Below, piece after piece: positions 6,023-10,454 of a DNA stretch of 10,454 nt. The notes below the pieces were generated by a model. That model worked only from the letters and a program-made list of their open reading frames with translations. It had not been told where the DNA came from and did not search any database. Both the position numbers and the translations under genes were made by a program. This DNA is from Chloroflexota bacterium (GTDB lineage Bacteria > Chloroflexota > Dehalococcoidia > Lucifugimonadales > Australimonadaceae). How positions within the stretch are numbered: the stretch's first letter is position 1; each line of letters begins with the position of its first letter. The stretch is from the NCBI GenBank assembly GCA_028875085.1, contig JAPPFU010000021.1, positions 1 through 10,454 on the forward strand, read 5' to 3'.

Positions 6023-6343
6023 ATGACGACCAAAAAGCAGGTCGGTGCCGAAGAGGTAACGGACGCGCTGAAGGATGTCTACGACCCGGAGATTCCGGTC
6101 AACATCGTAGACCTCGGTCTGGTCTACAGCGTGGACGTGGACGAGGCGAGCAACGTGAGCGTGAAGATGACGCTCACCGCCGCCGGGTGCGGGATGGGCC
6201 ACTTCATCGCGCAGCAGGCGGAGTGGGCGGTGGCCGACGTCGACGGGGTGAACGACGTGAGCGTCGAGGTGGTCTTCGAGCCGCCATGGAGCCCCGACCT
6301 CATCTCCGAGGAGGGCAAGAAGCTCCTCGGCATCGACGACTAG
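6023..6343 (+). CDS. MIP18 family (DUF59) SufT-like Fe-S assembly protein, 106 aa
   Basis: This family (SufT, PaaD, eukaryotic MIP18/CIA2) helps place Fe-S clusters into target proteins. The two family signatures are clear: DPEIPVNIVDLGLVY at 21-35 and LTAAGCGMGHFI at 51-62, with the conserved Cys56. The ending EPPWSPDLISEEGKKLLGI (86-104) is the typical SufT C-terminus. The length of 106 matches a stand-alone domain. The ATG at 6023 is the natural start and seems to be the first base of the mRNA. The next gene, 110 bases on, is an Mrp-type ATPase. In many bacteria a DUF59 domain is the N-terminal part of Mrp itself, so the pair probably works together in cluster delivery. The family is sure; the exact role among its members (SufT against PaaD-like) is not. 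Confidence 0.93.
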   Translation: MTTKKQVGAEEVTDALKDVYDPEIPVNIVDLGLVYSVDVDEASNVSVKMTLTAAGCGMGHFIAQQAEWAVADVDGVNDVSVEVVFEPPWSPDLISEEGKKLLGIDD

Positions 6344-6394
6344 CGCCCCGCCGCGCCTTCCCACATCATTGTCCGGAGAGCGGAGCCGCGCGGA

Positions 6395-6410
6395 GCGCCC
6401 CTTACGGCGC
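6395..6410 (+). repeat. Short intergenic hairpin (copy C)
   Basis: GCGCC-CCTTAC-GGCGC, a 5-bp stem in the gap between the SufT-like gene and mrp. Its right half CCCTTACGGCGCGCG nearly repeats CCCTTTCGGCGCGTG of copy A. There is no T-run. Confidence 0.4.
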
Positions 6411-6453
6411 GCGAGTGGCGCTACCCTAGCCGCAAGCAGGAGGCAGCCGCGCG

Positions 6454-7305
6454 ATGCAGCAGCAGATGACGGAGGAGCAGCGCCAGGCGCGCCTCGCGCA
6501 GATCAAGCGCCAGTGGGAACAGCGCCGCCAGATCAGCCGCTCCCTCGACCGGATCAAGACCAAGATCGGCGTCTACAGCGGCAAGGGCGGCGTCGGCAAG
6601 ACGACCGTCGCCGTCAACCTCGCTGCCTACCTCGCCAAGCAGGGCTACCAGGTCGGCCTGCTCGACGCCGACATCGACTGCCCCAACGCGCACAAGGTGC
6701 TCGGCGTAACGGAGCGCCCGCTGGTCGAGGAGGGCCGCCTGACCCCGCCGCAGATGGACGGGGTGAAGGTGGTCTCCATGGCCTTCTTCCAAGAGAAGGA
6801 GGACGAGGCCATCATCTGGCGCGGCCCGATGATCCACAACGCCATCAACCAGTTCCTCCAGATGACCGACTGGGGCGACCTCGACTTTCTGGTGGTCGAT
6901 ATGCCGCCAGGCACCTCGGACGCGCCGCTAACGGTGATGCAGGTGCTGTCGATGGACGGGTTCGTAGTGGTGACGACGCCCCAAGCCCTCGCGGCGATGG
7001 ACGCCAAGCGCTCCATCAACATGATCCGCAAACTGAACGTGAACGTGCTGGGTGTGGTGGAGAACTTCAGCGGCGAAGTGTTTGGTGAAGGCGCAGGCCG
7101 CGACCTCGCCGAGGAGCTGGCGCTGCCCTACCTGGGCGCCGTGGCGCTACGCTCCGGCTACAAGGAGCAGACGCGCGCCCCGGTCTTGTCCCTGGCGGAA
7201 GTGGAGGAGGAGTACACCGCGGTCTGGGCGGGCGCGCGCGCCCAACTCGAGCGCCTCGAGCGCATGCCGGAGCAGGTCGCCGCCGTCAAGGCGGCGGAGG
7301 GCTAA
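6454..7305 (+). CDS. mrp: Mrp/NBP35 (ApbC) family P-loop ATPase lacking the CxxC, 283 aa
   Basis: Mrp/ApbC/NBP35 proteins are dimeric cytoplasmic ATPases that carry and hand over Fe-S clusters. Residues 1-34 form a charged, Gln/Arg-rich helix that may be coiled coil, in place of the DUF59 domain found in many Mrp proteins. The deviant Walker A SGKGGVGKTT is at 42-51 (signature Lys44, P-loop Lys49), DAD at 71-73, WRGPMIHNAINQFL at 122-135, and LVVDMPPGTSDAPLT at 146-160 with Walker B Asp149. These are family hallmarks. The segment after VVEN (201-204) is shortened to FSGEVFGEGAG, so the usual CxxC is absent; the whole protein has one cysteine, Cys76, in DIDCPN where the family normally has Gly. 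AGGAGG (6438-6443) is 10 bases before the ATG. The SufT-like gene is upstream. It might be an ATPase that regulates or delivers without its own bridging cluster. Confidence 0.9.
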   Translation: MQQQMTEEQRQARLAQIKRQWEQRRQISRSLDRIKTKIGVYSGKGGVGKTTVAVNLAAYLAKQGYQVGLLDADIDCPNAHKVLGVTERPLVEEGRLTPPQMDGVKVVSMAFFQEKEDEAIIWRGPMIHNAINQFLQMTDWGDLDFLVVDMPPGTSDAPLTVMQVLSMDGFVVVTTPQALAAMDAKRSINMIRKLNVNVLGVVENFSGEVFGEGAGRDLAEELALPYLGAVALRSGYKEQTRAPVLSLAEVEEEYTAVWAGARAQLERLERMPEQVAAVKAAEG

Positions 7306-8600
7306 GAACCCGCAGGCGTGGGCGCTGGCGCGACCTCGTCCCGCGTGCGGAGGGGCCGCGCAAGGTAGACGAGGCCCGCGGCCACCAGCCAGTTAATGAA
7401 CATGATCCAGTACGCCCACTCGTACCCGCCCAGGGTGTCGTGGACGAACGCTATCCACCACGGGCCCGCGGCCGCCGCGTAGAGTGAAGGAGTAGCGAAG
7501 TAGGCGCGGATGGCGCCCAGGTTGCGTCGGCCGAAATAGTCGGCCCAGATGAGCGCCTGGATCGACACGAACCCCCCGAGGCTGAGCCCTGCGAGCGCCG
7601 CATACAGCATCGCCATCCACAGGGTCGTCGCGTTCAGGAGGATGAGGAGCGGCAGGCCCGTCACGACGCAGGCGAACAGGAACACGCGCCTGATGTGGAC
7701 ACGCTCCGCCGCCAGTCCCCACACGATGCGGCCCACGATGGCGAACAGGCCGTAGGCCGAGACGGCGAGGCGCGCCGATTCGCTGGAGAGGCCCGAGTCC
7801 TGGTAGTGGTTGATCCAACTCGACCCCAGCCCCTGGAGCGACCCCGAGATGATGATGGTGGCGGCCATCAGGAGCCATGTCGTCGGTGAACGGAGCGCCT
7901 CGCCCACACTGAAGCTAACGTCGCGCGCAGCCGTGGGCTGGCCGCGGGGCGACGCCGGGGCGCTCGCACCGTCGGGGAGCAAGCCGATGTCCTCCGGTTC
8001 GCGCCGCACCAGCATGGCGATGGGGACCATGATGACGAACATGATGACCCCGGTGACGAACCAGGCGGGGCGCCAGCCGAGTCCGTCCACCAGCAGGCCG
8101 ATGTAGAGGGGCGCGGTCAGTGCGGCAAGGGACGAGCCCATCGATCCGAAGGCGACGGCGCGGCCCCGCTTCGTGACGAACCACTTGGGGACCAGCGCCT
8201 GGTAGAGGCCTCCGCCGGCGCCCCCGGCGCCAAGCCCGCCCAGGATGGCGAAGACGAGATAGTACTGGAAGACGTTCTGGACGGCGGCGACCAGCATGAG
8301 GGAGATCGCGTAGACGACGCTGGTGGAGACCATCAGAATGAGGGGCCAACGGGGCTTGTCCATCAGGCGGCTCATGAAGGGCATGAGGCCCACGCCGATG
8401 AGCATGCGCACGGCAACGGCGCCAAAGAGGGTGCCGCGGCTCCAACCGAGCTCCTCCTCCATTGGCACGACGAACACACCGAAGGCCCAGGTGGTGGGGC
8501 CCGCGACGGCCATCACGGCCAGGAACTGCGCGCCGACGATGAGCCAGCCGTAGTAGAAGGGAAGCCGTTGGGCGAAGGCCTCTGTCCGGGAGGTGGTCAT
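7302..8600 (-). CDS. MFS transporter, 12 TM, oxalate/formate-antiporter-like, 432 aa
   Basis: This is an inner-membrane secondary transporter of the major facilitator superfamily. About twelve hydrophobic helices can be placed, near residues 18-40, 57-77, 86-107, 111-133, 146-170, 179-198, 239-259, 275-297, 305-323, 327-348, 363-385 and 396-415, split 6+6 by a polar loop at 200-235. FYYGWLIVGAQF at the N-terminus, ELGWSRGTLFGAVAV (50-64), KWFVTKRGRAVAFGSMGSSL (139-158), RREPEDIGLLPDG (199-211) and DYFGRRNLGAIRAYF (354-368) match the subgroup that includes oxalate/formate antiporters and monocarboxylate permeases. The substrate cannot be read from the sequence; a small organic anion is a fair guess. 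The ATG at 8600 has no Shine-Dalgarno and lies in a perfect inverted repeat. ftsK is 41 bases upstream on the same strand. The stop overlaps that of convergent mrp by 4 bases, with no terminator between. Confidence 0.9.
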   Translation of the reverse strand: MTTSRTEAFAQRLPFYYGWLIVGAQFLAVMAVAGPTTWAFGVFVVPMEEELGWSRGTLFGAVAVRMLIGVGLMPFMSRLMDKPRWPLILMVSTSVVYAISLMLVAAVQNVFQYYLVFAILGGLGAGGAGGGLYQALVPKWFVTKRGRAVAFGSMGSSLAALTAPLYIGLLVDGLGWRPAWFVTGVIMFVIMVPIAMLVRREPEDIGLLPDGASAPASPRGQPTAARDVSFSVGEALRSPTTWLLMAATIIISGSLQGLGSSWINHYQDSGLSSESARLAVSAYGLFAIVGRIVWGLAAERVHIRRVFLFACVVTGLPLLILLNATTLWMAMLYAALAGLSLGGFVSIQALIWADYFGRRNLGAIRAYFATPSLYAAAAGPWWIAFVHDTLGGYEWAYWIMFINWLVAAGLVYLARPLRTRDEVAPAPTPAGS

Positions 8601-8613
8601 CGGAGGTCCGATG
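8598..8613. promoter_or_regulatory. Perfect palindrome over the MFS start codon: operator or start hairpin
   Basis: CATCGGA-GG-TCCGATG is a perfect 7-bp inverted repeat with a 2-base centre. It includes the start codon (CAT at 8598-8600) and overlaps a possible minus-strand -10 TACCAT (8616-8611, 4 of 6; no good -35). This could be the site of a dimeric repressor, or a hairpin hiding the start in the mRNA. Confidence 0.5.
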
Positions 8614-8641
8614 GTACGCCCGACTGCAAGGGAAGGACAGA

Positions 8642-10454
8642 CTAGTCGTCGTCGGGCGTGTAGATGACGGGACGCGGCTTGCCCGGCTCGGAAGCCGCGC
8701 CGACGATGCCCTCGTCCTCAAGCTGATCCATCAGCCGCGCGGCGCGGGGATAGCCGATCCGCAGGCGGCGCTGCAGCAGCGACGTGGATATCTGGCGGTT
8801 GGTGGTGGCCAGCTGTATGGCGCGCTGCAGCAGCGTGTCCTCCCCGCCCTCGCTCAGGTCTTCGTCCCCGCCGCCGGCGCCCACGCTCGCGCTCTCCGCC
8901 TCGGCGGCGAGGGCGTCGAGGTCGATGGCGGGGACAGGAGGCCCGTTCTGCATGCGCCAGTGGTTGGCGAGGACGGCCGACTCGTCGTCGCTGATGTAGA
9001 CGCCCTGGACGCGGCGCGGCTTGGCGGCGTCGGCGGACAGGAACAGCATGTCGCCCCTGCCCAGCAGCCGCTCCGCGCCGGCGGAGTCGAGGATGGTGCG
9101 CGAGTCGATCTGCGAGGCCACGGCGAAGGAGATGCGGCTGGGCAGATTCGTCTTGATGAGGCCGGTCACCACGTCCACGGAGGGGCGCTGCGTGGCGACG
9201 ATGAGGTGGATGCCCGTGGCGCGCCCCAACTGCGCCAAGCGGCAGATGCCCTGCTCCACGTCGAATGACGAGGTCATCATCAGGTCGGCCAGCTCGTCGA
9301 TGCAGATGACGAGGTAGGGCATATGCTCGACAGCCTTGGAGCTCTGGTTGTACGACTTGATGTTGCGCACGCCCGCCTCTTCCAGCAGTTTGTAGCGCCG
9401 CAGCATCTCCTGGATCGCCCCGCGCAGCAGGCGCACCACCCGGTCGGGCTCCACCACTACCGGCGTAACCAAGTGCGGGATGCCGTTGTACGGCGTCAAC
9501 TCCACCCGCTTGGGGTCCACCAGCACCATGCGCACGTCCCTGGGCTGGCGGCTCATGATGAGCGAGCAGATGATGGTGTTCATGCACACGCTCTTGCCGC
9601 TGCCCGTCGCCCCCGCGATGAGCAGGTGGGGCATCTTCAGCAGGTCGATGACCATCGGCTCGCCTGCCGACGCTTGGCCCAGCGCGATGGCCAGCCCGCC
9701 GTCGTCGGTGACCGCCTTGTACTCGTCCGACTCGATGACCGAACGCATGGAGACGGGCGTCGAGGCGCGGTTGGGCACCTCCACGCCGACGACCGACTCG
9801 CCCGGCACGGGCGCCTCGATGCGCAGACTGGGCGCCGCGAGCGCCAGCGCCAGGTCCTTCTCCCGCGCCAGGATGGCGTCCACGCGCACGCGGTTGCGCA
9901 TCTCCGGCTCGCCCTGCTGTCCGTCCTTGCCGCGCCGTGCCTGGCGGTTCCAGCCAGGCACCAGGCCGTACATCGTCACCGTCGGCCCCGGCCTGATCTC
10001 CGCCACTCGCACCTCGACGCGGTGCTCGAACAGCGTCTCCTCGATGAGGCGCGCGACGGTGGTTTGCTCCTTGCTGCTCACTGTGGGCGCTTGCGTTTCG
10101 GTCAGCACGTCCGTCCGCGGCAATAGCCAATCCTTGGGCGGCTCGACGCGCGCCCTGACGGGCTCGGGCGCCTCCTCGCGCTCGTCGGCGCCCTCTTCGG
10201 CGCCCTCCGCTTCGTCCAGGAGGTCGTCGAGTTCGGCATCCCAATCCCTGCGTCCGTTGGCGCCGGCGTCCGCCGTTTCGTGGGCTATGCGCCCGTTGCC
10301 GTTGACTGCGGGGTGGTCGGCCTCTAGCTGCTGCGCCGCTGCGCGCCGCTCGGCGCGGGCGGCGCGGTATGCGCTGAAGGCGGCGCTCAGGTCGCGGATG
10401 CCCTGGCGTGTGGCGCGCCCCGCCGCCCGCCCCGCCCGCTCGGAGGCGCGGGCC
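8642..10454 (-). CDS. ftsK: DNA translocase FtsK/SpoIIIE, N-terminus cut off by window edge
   Basis: FtsK is the hexameric septal DNA pump that clears and aligns chromosome termini during division. The visible part is 603 residues and the frame stays open to the right edge, so membrane helices and start are outside. A basic Arg/Ala-rich stretch (10454-10330) and an acidic linker with DDLLDEAEGEEADEREE (about 10230-10175) lead to PPKDWLLPRTD, a usual FtsK junction, so a TTG at 10123 is internal and not the start. The beta domain GPTVTMYGLVPG, with an extra basic loop at 9952-9884, is followed by DLALALAAPSLRIEAPVPGE. Walker A GATGSGKS is at 9613-9590 and Walker B LVICIDELAD at 9313-9284. TQRPSVDVVTGLIKTNLPSR (9193-9134) is also typical. 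The C-terminal gamma winged helix (about 8836-8645, RRLRIGYPRAARLMDQLE), which reads KOPS/SRS-type polarity sites, is intact. Confidence 0.97.
   Translation of the reverse strand, partial: ARASERAGRAAGRATRQGIRDLSAAFSAYRAARAERRAAAQQLEADHPAVNGNGRIAHETADAGANGRRDWDAELDDLLDEAEGAEEGADEREEAPEPVRARVEPPKDWLLPRTDVLTETQAPTVSSKEQTTVARLIEETLFEHRVEVRVAEIRPGPTVTMYGLVPGWNRQARRGKDGQQGEPEMRNRVRVDAILAREKDLALALAAPSLRIEAPVPGESVVGVEVPNRASTPVSMRSVIESDEYKAVTDDGGLAIALGQASAGEPMVIDLLKMPHLLIAGATGSGKSVCMNTIICSLIMSRQPRDVRMVLVDPKRVELTPYNGIPHLVTPVVVEPDRVVRLLRGAIQEMLRRYKLLEEAGVRNIKSYNQSSKAVEHMPYLVICIDELADLMMTSSFDVEQGICRLAQLGRATGIHLIVATQRPSVDVVTGLIKTNLPSRISFAVASQIDSRTILDSAGAERLLGRGDMLFLSADAAKPRRVQGVYISDDESAVLANHWRMQNGPPVPAIDLDALAAEAESASVGAGGGDEDLSEGGEDTLLQRAIQLATTNRQISTSLLQRRLRIGYPRAARLMDQLEDEGIVGAASEPGKPRPVIYTPDDD

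Noticed and set aside
10121..10123. TTG as the start of ftsK
   Set aside because: The frame continues without stop to the window edge and encodes the expected FtsK linker (acidic stretch, then PPKDWLLPRTD). The start must lie beyond 10454.
8718..10244. Second long minus-strand frame within ftsK
   Set aside because: It is a frame-shifted reading of ftsK, rich in Arg, Gly, Ala and His. The true frame has Walker A, Walker B and the gamma domain without a break.
1..10454. CRISPR arrays, tRNA genes, insertion sequences, prophage or defence genes
   Set aside because: No spaced direct repeats, no tRNA-like cloverleaf with TTCRA arm, no transposase or integrase motifs, and even base composition throughout. 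All gaps are short and between housekeeping genes.

Overview
The window is a GC-rich stretch (about two thirds G+C by eye) of an ordinary bacterial chromosome, densely packed with housekeeping genes. There is no sign of phage, insertion sequence, CRISPR array, tRNA or rRNA. A Chloroflexota bacterium, perhaps Dehalococcoidia or SAR202-like, is my best guess. It rests on recalled resemblance (an enlarged FtsK beta-domain, an FmdB-dtd-ruvC-ruvA gene order, very high GC), not on a search. A HrcA/CIRCE-controlled groES-groEL pair, GTG starts and partial use of Shine-Dalgarno sites all fit a bacterium.

Left end, minus strand (1-542): the first 36 codons of groEL, complete groES, a leader with a strong hairpin, a near-perfect CIRCE operator, and a sigma-A type promoter with exact 17-bp spacing. 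From about 600 the plus strand begins with a divergent TTGACA promoter and a compact run: FmdB-type zinc-ribbon protein, dtd (D-aminoacyl-tRNA deacylase), ruvC and ruvA (Holliday-junction resolvase and branch-migration subunit, ATGA overlap), an unknown 100-residue protein, uvrB (nucleotide excision repair), and an unknown putative lipoprotein whose GTG start overlaps the uvrB stop. ruvB is not present here. 

Middle (5953-7305): a promoter that appears to drive a leaderless mRNA for a SufT-like MIP18-family protein, followed by an Mrp/NBP35-family P-loop ATPase. In many bacteria these two modules are fused in one Mrp protein; here they are separate neighbours, and the ATPase has lost the CxxC that normally holds the Fe-S cluster. 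This pair is the most interesting item in the window.

Right end, minus strand (7302-10454): a 12-helix MFS transporter that meets mrp tail to tail with overlapping stop codons, and ftsK, truncated at its N-terminus by the window edge. The MFS start codon sits inside a perfect 7-bp inverted repeat that could be an operator or a translation-blocking hairpin.

Several intergenic gaps hold short GC-rich hairpins with similar sequence. I see no convincing wholly new system. No gap exceeds about 170 bases.
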